A stretch of DNA of 64,000 bases, from the NCBI RefSeq assembly GCF_001675285.1, contig NZ_LSGQ01000004.1, positions 1-64,000 on the forward strand. The letters run 5' to 3'. Origin of the DNA: Elizabethkingia miricola. GTDB taxonomy: Bacteria; Bacteroidota; Bacteroidia; Flavobacteriales; Weeksellaceae. Under the pieces are notes generated by a model. That model was not told where the DNA came from and did not search any database. It worked only from the letters and a program-made list of their open reading frames with translations. This document shows positions 33,106 through 43,100 of this stretch, piece by piece (position 1 is the stretch's first letter; each line of letters starts with the position of its first letter). The translations under genes and the position numbers were made by a program.

Positions 33106-34848
33106 CTACTTGATAAAGTATACCTTTATAATTTTATGGTTTTTTATTTCATAAACTGCGGTGGCCTCAACTTTTGCATTACTTATCATTCCTGATACAC
33201 TTTCTCTGTCTATCACTACATTTCCCTGAACAATTCTTCCTTTTAGTTCACAATGCAGGCCTGGCATCTTATTAAACATCTCGGTATAAGATTTTCTCAT
33301 CCCTTCTTTTCCTTTACTTATTAGAGTATTTGGAAAAGTATAAATCTCAACATCATCAGAATATGGCTCCAGAAAGGCTTCGATATTTCTGGCATTATAA
33401 GCATTGAGCTGTTGCTGCACCAATAATTCAGGAGTTATTGGAATCAGACTTCCAGGATCCAATGCATTACCATTTTTGAAAATTTTATTTATAGCAGTAA
33501 GGTTTTCAAGAGATTTAGTAGGATCTTCATTCAAAAGGATCATATCCGCAATCTTACCTTTTATAATACTTCCGGACATCATTTCTTTATTCAATATTTT
33601 AGCTGAATTGATAGTTGCAGATTGCAGTACCTGCCAAATCGACAGCCCACTTTCCTGCATTGCTTTCAGTTCATTCTGAAAAGATGATGCATGCTGTGTT
33701 CCAATATTTCCGGCATCGGTTCCCGCAGCAATAGCAACTCCTCCATCAGCCAGCTTTTTCAGATTAACCTTACGAATCGAATCAGTACGGGATATACGAG
33801 TCTTCATCTGCGGCTGATCAAACCTTTGTTTAAGTACGGGTATTACTGCATTTGATAAATGCTTTATATCATATATTGACCCGATTGCCTCAGGGTCTGA
33901 ACTCTTTAGGTCGTATGTATTATAATTAATATTCTGTCGAAATGTATTATAATAATTGTCCATAACTGTGAGCGTAGGTGACAAAATAACTTTTCCTGAC
34001 TTCAATAACTGAACAAAACTATCGGAAACAACTTCATCCTCTATATTGTGAACCAGAAAATCACAACCGTTTTCTACAGCTATTTGCGCAGCAATTCTTT
34101 CTGTAGCGTGTACAGCAACTTTTAAGTTGTTTTTATGTGCTTCCTGAATAATTTCTTTAATCAACGGTTCATATTTTCTGGCTGCTGCTTCAACTCCTTC
34201 TTTTCCCAAAGAAACAATGTACCATATTTTAATAAAATCCGGACGATATGGTAATTGCTCATTGATTGCTTTTTTGGCATCTTCAATTGTTGATACCAAT
34301 CTGAAAGGCTCATCATTTTTAAGCCCCATAAATACCTGAGGCTCATATGTAGTAAGCAAAGGCCCAGTCATATAAACTGATGGCAATAATCTGTTTTCGG
34401 AAAGTGAATCTCTTAATTTCAAAAAATTATATGTTGATCCTACATCTATAACACTCGTTATTCCCGTTTTTAAATATCTATTTAAAAGAGCCTTCATATT
34501 TTGATGTCCCTTCTCTATCTCCTTATTGTAAGGGACAAATTTTCTAAGATCTAAAGCATCCGGCCTTGTATAGAGTCCCCCGCTCTGAAAGAAATGTACG
34601 TGAGCATCTGTCATACCAGGCATAAGGTATTTTCCTGTGCCATCTATGACTACAGCATTAGAAGGAAATACTTTTTTTCCTGCCGGTTGTATATCAGCAA
34701 TAACATCTTTGCTAATAGTAACTGTTTGGACAGGTATTAATTTCTTATTGACAACATCAACAATTGTAACATTCTTGATAAACGTTTGAGAATGCATGCT
34801 GACAGAACACAATCCGGCAGCAAAAAGTATAAACAGCAGTTTTTTCAT
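33106..34848 (-). CDS. exported amidohydrolase with C-terminal NTF2/SnoaL-like domain
   Basis: A 580-residue protein with a signal peptide (SMHSQTF). Residues about 20-455 form a metal-dependent amidohydrolase: DAHVHFF (HxH), VAVHATER and VHNIED (His ligands), and GTDAGNIG (catalytic Asp). Residues about 465-580 (PITPELLVQQQLNAYNARNIEAF onward) look like a SnoaL/NTF2-like domain. The gene thus appears to be a fusion. The amidohydrolase group includes imidazolonepropionase-like and prolidase-like enzymes. The substrate is not identifiable. It stands alone. Confidence 0.82.
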   Translation of the reverse strand: MKKLLFILFAAGLCSVSMHSQTFIKNVTIVDVVNKKLIPVQTVTISKDVIADIQPAGKKVFPSNAVVIDGTGKYLMPGMTDAHVHFFQSGGLYTRPDALDLRKFVPYNKEIEKGHQNMKALLNRYLKTGITSVIDVGSTYNFLKLRDSLSENRLLPSVYMTGPLLTTYEPQVFMGLKNDEPFRLVSTIEDAKKAINEQLPYRPDFIKIWYIVSLGKEGVEAAARKYEPLIKEIIQEAHKNNLKVAVHATERIAAQIAVENGCDFLVHNIEDEVVSDSFVQLLKSGKVILSPTLTVMDNYYNTFRQNINYNTYDLKSSDPEAIGSIYDIKHLSNAVIPVLKQRFDQPQMKTRISRTDSIRKVNLKKLADGGVAIAAGTDAGNIGTQHASSFQNELKAMQESGLSIWQVLQSATINSAKILNKEMMSGSIIKGKIADMILLNEDPTKSLENLTAINKIFKNGNALDPGSLIPITPELLVQQQLNAYNARNIEAFLEPYSDDVEIYTFPNTLISKGKEGMRKSYTEMFNKMPGLHCELKGRIVQGNVVIDRESVSGMISNAKVEATAVYEIKNHKIIKVYFIK

Positions 34849-34937
34849 AATTCCTGGTTTGGTGCATAAACAAAGTTAATTGAAGTAATTCAATTTCCAG
34901 GAATCTTTTTCTAGGTATAAGAAATCATTACTTACGC

Positions 34938-35615
34938 TTAAAGAATACCTTCGTCGCTGAAACTAAAAAAAGAATTCTGGGAAATAATAAGATGATCCAA
35001 AAGCTTTATGTTCAAAATTTCACCGGCATTTTTAATATTTTCTGTGATATGTATATCCTGTCGGCTTGGTTTCAAATTTCCAGACGGATGATTGTGTGCA
35101 ATGACAATGGCTGTTGCAAGATGATTCAAAGCAATACTAAATAATATTCTGGCATCTACAATGGATTGGTCGATACCGCCATGGGTTAGTTTTTCTTTAT
35201 GGATAATCATGTTACTCTGGTTGAGAAACAGGCACCAAAATTCTTCATGATGCAGATCTCCTAAATACGGGTGTAATATATTGAAAGCATCTTTACTATT
35301 GCTTATTACCGGATTTTTAGAAACTTCCTGTAAGGCTTTTCTCCTTCCTATCTCCAGTGCAGCAGCAATAGTTATTGCCTTTACCTCTCCTATCCCTTTA
35401 TACTTCATCAGATCTTTTACTGTAAGCAAACTCAGCTGATGCCAATTGTTATTTACAGATCGTAATATTCTTCTTCCAAGTTCTATTACACTTTCTCCTA
35501 TATTCCCCGATCCTATAATAATAGCCAGTAAATCTGCATCCGAAAGCGCCTCTTTGCCTTTCAGTAAAAATTTTTCACGGGGCCGATCATCTTCAGCAAG
35601 GGATTTTACTTTCAT
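34938..35615 (-). CDS. radC: RadC family protein (JAB/MPN domain)
   Basis: A 225-residue protein. An N-terminal helix-hairpin-helix region (LMKYKGIGEVKAITIAAALEIG) precedes the JAB domain, whose metal motif HxHx7Sx2D is AHNHPSGNLKPSRQD. Despite the name, a role in DNA repair was not confirmed in E. coli; JAB metalloprotease or nuclease activity is presumed. The region upstream (35616-35733) is extremely AT-rich and shows no extra gene. Confidence 0.9.
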   Translation of the reverse strand: MKVKSLAEDDRPREKFLLKGKEALSDADLLAIIIGSGNIGESVIELGRRILRSVNNNWHQLSLLTVKDLMKYKGIGEVKAITIAAALEIGRRKALQEVSKNPVISNSKDAFNILHPYLGDLHHEEFWCLFLNQSNMIIHKEKLTHGGIDQSIVDARILFSIALNHLATAIVIAHNHPSGNLKPSRQDIHITENIKNAGEILNIKLLDHLIISQNSFFSFSDEGIL

Positions 35616-35733
35616 ACTTAAGATCCTGTTGTTGTTAAAGATAAGAAATTAAATATGACAAATAAAATAAATTAATTTAATTAAAAATATACATTAATAA
35701 ATATAAAAAAAGTTAATAATATATTGAATAACT

Positions 35734-37167
35734 TTATTGTTCCAGATAACCTACTGTATACTGTATCCAGTCTTCAACATTTTTATCCAGATAAAGATCC
35801 GGCTGAAGCCCAATATTATCTACGGGATAATCCGGTAACCTTAAAGACCTGAAAGTTGGCAGCTGTAACTGATACTCCGGGCATCCAAAATCAAAAAAAC
35901 GGGCGGCTGCATAATCTAATCCTCCGGAAGTCACTGTACCAATTATTTTCACTTTCTTACTTTGTCTGGTCGCCATTACAAAGTTTTCAGCAGCACTTCC
36001 TACCCTTTTATCTACTAAAACAGCTACATGTTCAGGACTTTTATTAGAAATATCAAATTTATTTACGGAAAAAGGCTTACCGCTAAGATTCACAAACTTC
36101 CCCATATTACTCTTAAGAAGGGCAATATCCTTATTGAGCATCTCTATCTCGTCCTTTTTATCTTCTCTTCCTTTAACAGATTCTATATATCCGGACAGCC
36201 CGTTTATTAAAGTATTTGTAGCTAAATATTCAACTCCTAAACTTCTGGTTGATCCAGTCATAATATAAGGTAGCAAATTATAATAAGCAGTATCCGTTCC
36301 GCCAGAATTTCCTCTCAGGTCAACAATAAGATTTTTACTACCCTCAAGTAATGAAAGGTTCTTATCAATAAGATCTTTTATAATTTCAACATAGGGATAA
36401 TCAAAGGAAGGTAATGTTATGATGGTTGTTTTATCCGTAAGCTGCTTTATCTCAAAACCACGAAGCTCTCCCACTTTAACTTTTACTTGCTCTTCCAATA
36501 ATTTGGTTTTAGGATTTTCCTTTACAAGGAATACTCTCATTTCTCTGAAATATATAATGCTATTGTCATATACATCATAATTTCCGGTTTTCAAACTTTT
36601 ATCTAAAGCGTAATACTCATATTTACCGTTAGGAAACAATCTGAATTTAACTTCATTAGGTTTCCAAAACTTAGAGCTTGAGGAGGTAATAAATCCTGTG
36701 TACTCAGTGCTATTTTTCTTAGTGATTCCTATGTCGTAAACAAGACCTCCAGTCTCCACAAACTTGCTTTTCCATATTCCTTCGAGACCTTTAGCTGTTG
36801 GCTTTATCGATTTCTGAAACTTAGAAATATCAATCTTCACAAAATCTGATCCTCTAATTTGTTGCTCTTTTTTACCAATTGAAGAGTTTATCCAAATATG
36901 TCCGTCCCTAAAGAAAGAAGTATATTTTTTTAGAATTTCTATACAGTTTTCTGATGTAGCATTACCTGCATTATCCTCTAGTTGCTTTTTAAAACCATCA
37001 TAGAGAACTTTATCTTTTGTCTTTTGCTCAAATCCGGGATATTCATTCTCAATCTTGGTGATTAATTTTTCCAGAGCGTCACTGCATCGGCAATTATTTT
37101 GAGCGTAAAATAAATTTACAATAAGGGAAATAGTAATTGCAAGAATAATTTTCGTTTTCATTTTCAT
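35734..37167 (-). CDS. S41 family peptidase, exported
   Basis: A 477-residue protein with a signal peptide (SLIVNLFYAQ). The N-terminal half is a helical and beta-rich region of unknown fold (NNCRCSDALEKLITKIENEY). The S41 core contains ITLPSFDYPYVEII, LIVDLRGNSGGTDTAYY, VAVLVDKRVGSAAENFVMA with the likely nucleophilic Ser, and IIGTVTSGGLDY. It is the second S41 protein in this window, but longer than the one at 476-1477. Its periplasmic or surface substrate is unknown. It follows the AraC regulator after 62 bp. Confidence 0.83.
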   Translation of the reverse strand: MKMKTKIILAITISLIVNLFYAQNNCRCSDALEKLITKIENEYPGFEQKTKDKVLYDGFKKQLEDNAGNATSENCIEILKKYTSFFRDGHIWINSSIGKKEQQIRGSDFVKIDISKFQKSIKPTAKGLEGIWKSKFVETGGLVYDIGITKKNSTEYTGFITSSSSKFWKPNEVKFRLFPNGKYEYYALDKSLKTGNYDVYDNSIIYFREMRVFLVKENPKTKLLEEQVKVKVGELRGFEIKQLTDKTTIITLPSFDYPYVEIIKDLIDKNLSLLEGSKNLIVDLRGNSGGTDTAYYNLLPYIMTGSTRSLGVEYLATNTLINGLSGYIESVKGREDKKDEIEMLNKDIALLKSNMGKFVNLSGKPFSVNKFDISNKSPEHVAVLVDKRVGSAAENFVMATRQSKKVKIIGTVTSGGLDYAAARFFDFGCPEYQLQLPTFRSLRLPDYPVDNIGLQPDLYLDKNVEDWIQYTVGYLEQ

Positions 37168-37229
37168 GGTTATTTCGCACTACAAATAAAATTAAAACCA
37201 AGGTTTTAAAATTGTAAAAATCATGCAAT

Positions 37230-38069
37230 TTAGCCTTCTGTATAAATCCAGGCTAATTCTTCCTGCTGAAATTTAGTTTTCTTTTTCAGCTGCCCCGGAG
37301 TTTCGCCTGTAATTTCTTTAAAATCTTTTATAAGATGTGATTGATCTGCATAATTATGATTGTATGCAAGCTCTGAAAATTTATTTCTATTATGGTCAAT
37401 CAGCTTGTCTAATACATTTCTAAATCTAATAGTTCTTAAAAATGCTTTAGGGCTTTGTCCTACCTGATCAATAAATAAACGGTACAAAGTTGATTCGTTT
37501 ACAGATAACTTCTTCGCAAGATCCCCTATTCTGATTTCTTTATTATTGCTGATATGAAATAAAGTCTCTTTTATCCTGTCTGTTTTAGAATTATCAACTA
37601 TACTTCTCAGCAACAAACTCTCGAGCATATATTGTCTTGCATAATCATTTTCATTTTCAAACAACTTCTCCAAAAAGCAAGGATCACAACCCTTAAATAG
37701 TAAATCAAAAACCTTATTACTACTCAGCAGCTCATTATAAGAGACTTTTGTAAACTTACGGAGTGCTGCCGGATGAAAAATAAGACAGATTTCATCGAGT
37801 TTAGCATTAATATCTACATGCAGGCTTGATTCGTAAAATCCGGAAATAAAGCTTACATACGTTTCATTACCCTCTAATGTAGATATATATCTTGTCTTAT
37901 TCCTTTGCTCAAGGATTACCTTATTCTTTTTGTAGATAGATAAGCAAAGATTTGTATTAGGAAAAGTTGTATAATTAATCCTCTCTTTACCTTCAGATCT
38001 AAAGAAAATAAAATACTGTACAATATCTTCCAGTTCAGGACGGCTGGTTTTCAGAATACTTGTCCTCAT
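37230..38069 (-). CDS. AraC family transcriptional regulator
   Basis: A 279-residue regulator. The C-terminal 100 residues form the double helix-turn-helix of AraC proteins (IRIGDLAKKLSVNESTLYRLF and FSELAYNHNYADQSHLIKDFKEITGETPGQL). The N-terminal 170 residues form a DUF6597-like or cupin-type sensor domain with no recognisable ligand motif. It lies 47 bp downstream of the DoxX-like gene at the end of the lolD run, and may regulate that run or the S41 gene after it. Confidence 0.87.
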   Translation of the reverse strand: MRTSILKTSRPELEDIVQYFIFFRSEGKERINYTTFPNTNLCLSIYKKNKVILEQRNKTRYISTLEGNETYVSFISGFYESSLHVDINAKLDEICLIFHPAALRKFTKVSYNELLSSNKVFDLLFKGCDPCFLEKLFENENDYARQYMLESLLLRSIVDNSKTDRIKETLFHISNNKEIRIGDLAKKLSVNESTLYRLFIDQVGQSPKAFLRTIRFRNVLDKLIDHNRNKFSELAYNHNYADQSHLIKDFKEITGETPGQLKKKTKFQQEELAWIYTEG

Positions 38070-38116
38070 AGCCTCTCAGTATTAAATTTAAAAAGAATAT
38101 ATTCTTCTAAAAACTT

Positions 38117-38644
38117 TTATATATGGAGTGAGCTTTTCAGCAGAACGAGCAAAACAACCATAACAAAAATACCTACTAATATGCTGATTTTATCTTTTCT
38201 AGAATATTCTGTTTTATTCTGAGTACCAGAAAACAGATTTTTCGCCAAGCTAATAACCCGTTGCTTATTTATATACAGTATAATAAAAATAATAAGCTGG
38301 AAAAACATAGCAGTTCCCAATGCTACTATCCCATAGAAATAATCCTGTAGAATAATATTGAAAAGAATAGCCGATAGCAGAATTGCTCCGAAGATTCTAG
38401 TCCTGTAAAATAAAAGGCAAGCTGCTCCTATTATTTCAAAAACACCAATGATAACAGGATATGCTATATTATAACCATAAAAGGCCCACATAACCTGATG
38501 TCCAGACATTTCTGAAACTTCTCCATTATAATGTTTTATAGTATCAAACTGGATATATTTTGATGCACCATATATCCCCATGTAAAAAGAGACAAATATT
38601 ACAAGACTCCATTCAAAAGCCTTAAGCAGTATTTTTTTATTCAT
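38117..38644 (-). CDS. DoxX-like membrane protein
   Basis: A 175-residue membrane protein with four to five hydrophobic helices and DoxX-like features (WSLVIFVSFYMGIYGASKYIQFD at the N-terminus, GVFEIIGAACLLFYRTRIFGA in the middle). A final helix (ISILVGIFVMVVLLVLL) is extra compared with short DoxX proteins. It lies 5 bp downstream of the L,D-transpeptidase gene, so both are probably co-transcribed. Function is unknown. Confidence 0.65.
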   Translation of the reverse strand: MNKKILLKAFEWSLVIFVSFYMGIYGASKYIQFDTIKHYNGEVSEMSGHQVMWAFYGYNIAYPVIIGVFEIIGAACLLFYRTRIFGAILLSAILFNIILQDYFYGIVALGTAMFFQLIIFIILYINKQRVISLAKNLFSGTQNKTEYSRKDKISILVGIFVMVVLLVLLKSSLHI

Positions 38645-38649
38645 AGTAA

Positions 38650-39243
38650 CTATACATAGATATACAAAACAATATTCTTCTCCGAAGAATCAATATATTT
38701 CTCTAAAGTACTAAAAAATGAATCTGAAACCATTGGACATCCTAAACTAAGTACAATAGGATTTATTGTTTCACTGTCAGGAACTTTTGAATATCTATGC
38801 AGTACAATAGCACGACTTAAAGCATTACTATTTGTATTATCCATACCAATAAGCCTGTATGCTTTACCAAAGTCTCCGTTATAACTGTTCTTTATCACAT
38901 ATTTTCCGACCGAGGAACAGTAAGAGCCATCGGTATTACTGAATTTAAGCTTTCCGTTTATTTTACCACTCTCTGATCCCGAGCCATGTGCGACCATACC
39001 TTTCTCCAGAGTTTTTCCTGAGTTTAAATCAATAACAAAAAATCTGTATTTATTGGAAGTAAGAGAGAAATCTACAAAAAATGCCAATTTTTCATTGTAG
39101 CCATTTTCCGAAGCAAATTTTCTTATTTCTTCTGTTCTGTTGTTAGAGTCACTGCCCCTAACTGTGGATTTATCAAAGCTGGTATTTGATACCAATGCGA
39201 TGGCAATAACTCCAAAAAGAAAAAGATATATATATTTCTTCAT
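38650..39243 (-). CDS. murein L,D-transpeptidase catalytic-domain family protein
   Basis: A 197-residue protein with a hydrophobic N-terminus (YIYLFLFGVIAIALVSNTSF) and a domain resembling L,D-transpeptidases (YkuD-like): FFVIDLNSGKTLEKGMVAHGSGSESG, ALSRAIVLHRYSK with the conserved His, and LSLGCPMVSDSFF with the catalytic Cys. Such enzymes cross-link peptidoglycan by 3-3 bonds or link proteins to it. It is 2 bp downstream of lolD, suggesting an envelope-assembly unit. Confidence 0.82.
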   Translation of the reverse strand: MKKYIYLFLFGVIAIALVSNTSFDKSTVRGSDSNNRTEEIRKFASENGYNEKLAFFVDFSLTSNKYRFFVIDLNSGKTLEKGMVAHGSGSESGKINGKLKFSNTDGSYCSSVGKYVIKNSYNGDFGKAYRLIGMDNTNSNALSRAIVLHRYSKVPDSETINPIVLSLGCPMVSDSFFSTLEKYIDSSEKNIVLYIYV

Positions 39244-39245
39244 TC

Positions 39246-39923
39246 TTAGAATCCGTCCACAATCTGGCCATCCTTCATCACCAATTTACGGTCAGTACTT
39301 TCAGCAAGCCCCTGGTTATGGGTTACAATAACGAATGTTTGGTTGTATTTATCTCTAAGATCAAAGAATAACTGATGAAGACTGTCTGCATTTTTAGAAT
39401 CCAGGTTTCCTGTAGGCTCGTCTGCAAAGATAATTTTCGGATCATTAATTAACGCTCTTGCCACAGCAACACGTTGTGCTTCTCCTCCGGAAAGTTCTTT
39501 TGGTTTATGATGAATTCTGTGTGCTATTTTCAGTTCATCAAAAAGTTCATGTGCTTTTTCCAAGGCATTCGGATTTGGTTTATCCGAAATTCTTACCGGC
39601 AATAGTACATTTTCTAATGCTGTAAATTCAGGCAGAAGCTGATGAAACTGGAATACGAAACCTATATTTCTATTACGGAATCTGGATAGCTCTTTGTCCG
39701 ACATTTCCAGAAAAGATTTACCATTCAGTAATATTTCAGTATCATTAACAGACGTATTAGATGGTGAATCCAATGTACCCAGAATTTGTAACAAAGTAGA
39801 TTTACCTGCACCAGATTCTCCTACAATAGAGACAATTTCTGCATCCGGAATCTCGATATTCACTCCTTTTAATACATCTAATGAACCGTAAGATTTATAT
39901 ATATTTTTCGCTTTAATCATCAT
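39246..39923 (-). CDS. lolD: LolD-type lipoprotein-releasing ABC ATPase
   Basis: A 225-residue ATPase of the MacB/LolD group. Walker A is [14 protein letters not shown], the signature is [15 protein letters not shown], and Walker B is [14 protein letters not shown]. The Q-loop [16 protein letters not shown] is the LolD type. With LolC/E-like permeases, not in this window, it would move lipoproteins from the inner membrane. The start may be either of two adjacent ATG codons. A TATTTTTG -7 box lies four bases upstream (39928-39935). Confidence 0.88.
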   Translation of the reverse strand: MMIKAKNIYKSYGSLDVLKGVNIEIPDAEIVSIVGESGAGKSTLLQILGTLDSPSNTSVNDTEILLNGKSFLEMSDKELSRFRNRNIGFVFQFHQLLPEFTALENVLLPVRISDKPNPNALEKAHELFDELKIAHRIHHKPKELSGGEAQRVAVARALINDPKIIFADEPTGNLDSKNADSLHQLFFDLRDKYNQTFVIVTHNQGLAESTDRKLVMKDGQIVDGF

Positions 39924-39927
39924 TCGT

Positions 39928-39935
39928 CAAAAATA
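39928..39935 (-). promoter_or_regulatory. -7 box directly before lolD
   Basis: The minus strand reads TATTTTTG, four bases before the first ATG, repeating the spacing seen before dnaX and the Sua5/YciO gene. Confidence 0.45.
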
Positions 39936-40090
39936 CTAATTAGTTGTGAGTTATAAAGTATGAATTTATATAGTTATAGATAAATTTTCAAATGATTTTA
40001 AAGATTACAAAGAACTCTTTAATCACTTCTATTTAACAGGCCCTAAAACAGCAGCATTCTGTTTTACAATACAAATGCTTACAGAAATAA

Positions 40091-40117
40091 AAATGACCGG
40101 AAAAATTCCGGTCATTT
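40091..40117 (-). terminator. terminator of the GH31 gene
   Basis: A perfect 12-bp stem (40091-40102 with 40106-40117) with the 3-base loop AAA lies 24 bp past the stop codon of the minus-strand gene. Confidence 0.85.
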
Positions 40118-40141
40118 ATTCAGATACTTATCCCTGATATT

Positions 40142-43100
40142 TTAAAAATTTACTGAATTCAGATCTTTGTCTACAAGGATTCCTTGCTGTGACTTTAGAT
40201 TAAACTTCAGGTTCTTTTTTGCTTTGAACTTAATGATAAACAAATTATTGCTACCATTAAGGGCTTCCTGCTTTCCAAGATTAACAAAGGTAGGATACAA
40301 TACCTTCTCTCTGTTGGAATGCAGTCTGTCATTTGTAAGGTTCTCCATCTTCTTGGTATCTAGCGTTTGGATTCCTACAAATTCATAATCCTGAGCATTA
40401 TAAGGCAATGCAAAACTTAGTGCATTTACAGACTTTAGATTAGTTCCTTTTACAGTCACTTCAACAATCTCGTCTTTGTTATAATTCTGCTTAGGTGTTG
40501 TTATTTCCAATTTCCCGGATACCTTTTCAATCTTTGCTTCATCTACACCTCCATCTAATTGTGTCGCAACAACAGATATATCATAAGCATCGATAAGATT
40601 ATTCTTATTAACATCACCGTTACTTACATAACCTTCAAAATCTGCATCTCCTTTTCTCAGTCCGGTATAATTGGTATATGAAGTAAGATCATTTCGGTCA
40701 ATTAACTTATCATTGTTAATGTCCCCCGGCAAATAGCTTTCTGTTCCCGGTACTTTGAATACATATAACTCACGGCCTGTTCCATAATCTCCTATAGCTT
40801 GTTCCACAGAAATTTTCACATATCTTGCTGTCGGATGAGATGTAAAGGTAAATTCTTTAGGATCAAAATCATCTTTCCATTCAAATGTTCCCGCATCTGT
40901 CCAGGTTTGTTTATCCATACTGTAAGAAACTTTACCTTTCTTAATCAGCCCGTTTCGTCCATCGTTACGCGGTAATAACTGGAATTTATCTAACTGATTA
41001 ATAGATTTAAGATCTACTACAAGATCGAAAGGAACTGCTTTCACTCTATATTTTGTATGCCACATATTGCCTTCTTCCTCATCGAACAATTTATAAACTT
41101 CAAAACCTTCCTGTGCATCTACAGATGTTGATCCGGATATTCCTTTAATGGCAAATTCTAAAGGATTTGATTTTGTTTTGGCAGCAAACGAAGTCCAGTC
41201 AGAAGCTCCGTCTTTATTTACCGCTCTTACTTTGAATGTATAATCCGTTTCGGCAGTCAGACCCTCAAACAGAAGTTCGATATCTTTTATTGTGGAATAT
41301 TTCAGTCCGTTGAAGTCTATTTCGTAGTAATCTGCATTCGGAACTTTATCCCAGGTAGGCTTTACGGTGTAAGCTTCCAGGTTTTTGTCTGTAATCTGTA
41401 CATTTTTCGGAGCTGTAAGTGAGCCAGATGTTATTTTCAGATGATTTTCAGGATCAAATTTGTAACCTTCAAGTTCTAAAGATACTTTTTGATTCGTGAT
41501 ATCTGCTTTAGCCGTTTTTACCCAAACCTGTGGATTTTTTATAATCTGAACTTTTTCAAACTCAGTTCCTTTAGTTGAGAATCTATTGAAGTTAGGCTTT
41601 TCGTTGTAATAGTATACATTTTCCTGTGCTTCAAACTCTGCTAATGAAGTAACTTCTTTAAGTTTCACCTTTTTATTTCCAACTTTAGCTATAATATTTT
41701 CAGGCTTTGCAGTAACGCTGATTCTAAATTCAGTAGCTTTCTCTTTTGTCTGTCCGTCAAAATTTCCTTTTGCAGGAAATACGGTTACAACAGCTTTATC
41801 TTTAACCAGATTAGATTCAATAATTGTTGATGCTCCTTTACCAGCTTTATACTGCTCGGATACTCCATCGTCATCATATTCTGTAAATGAAGTTTTACCC
41901 AAAGGATATACTTCATAAATACGAAGATTTCTATTGATTTCTGATACATTATTATTCGGATTAGCCAACGGAATAATTGCTCCACGTTTTACAAATACCG
42001 GAAGCTTCCAAATCGGACTATCAATGCTATTAATGATTTGCCCGCCATCATACTGCTCCCCGGTAAGGTAATCTACCCATTGTCCTTTTGGCAGGTATAT
42101 TCCGTTTCTTATATCGTTGCCTTTATCATCAGTTTTAGTTTCCTGGTAAATAGGAGCAACGAGGAATGCTGGCCCATACATAAACTGGTACTGCGTCATT
42201 TTCCCCTGAGTATATGCATTTTGTTCTTCCAGGAACATTGCTCTGATCATAGGCAGACCATTTACGGCTTCTTTTGCAATACTATAAGAATATGGAAGAA
42301 GCTCTGACTTTAGTTTCAGATAATTACGGTTAATGGAAGTTGCTGTTTCTCCTAAAGCATGCGGATATTTCTCATTGGAACCCCAGCCATCCATATTCAG
42401 CTGCATTGGTGTGAATGCTTTCCACTGGAAATCTCTGGTATTAATAATAGGCTTCTTTCCTCCGAAAATACCATCCATATCGGATGTAATATTCGGCTGT
42501 CCGGATAATCCAGATCCAATATAAGTCGGAATATGGAAACGGATATATTCCCAAACACCACCTGTCTGATCCCCGGACCAGATCCCTGCATAACGCTGGG
42601 TTCCTGCCCAACCATCTAATGATATAATAAATGGTCTGGCATCATTACCATATTTAGGCATAATATTACCCACGTCTGAAACGCCATTCAGTCCAAATGA
42701 ATAACCATCTCCTACCCATGCTACATCCGTCTTTAGAACACGTACTCCGGCATCCCTTACTTCTTTAATGATATCCCTTTGTAATAATGCACTTATTCCT
42801 TCTTTCGGATGAAGATCGGATTGCGTCCACAAACCTATTTCAACACCATTTTTACGGGCATAATCTCCAAACTCCTTCAGGTTTTTAATGTTACCATCCA
42901 GTGTTTCTGTCTGTCCATAGCCTGCACCGTAGCCATCATTAGGTAATACCCATCCTAATGGCATATCATTATTTTTGTAACGGTCTACAACAGCCCGTGC
43001 AGAGAACTGATAATTATTTTTTTCACCATTCAAAGATTCTTTGATACCACCGTTTTCTTTCTGGCTTTCTTTATAACGCTTTCCATCTTCGAAAAGAATT

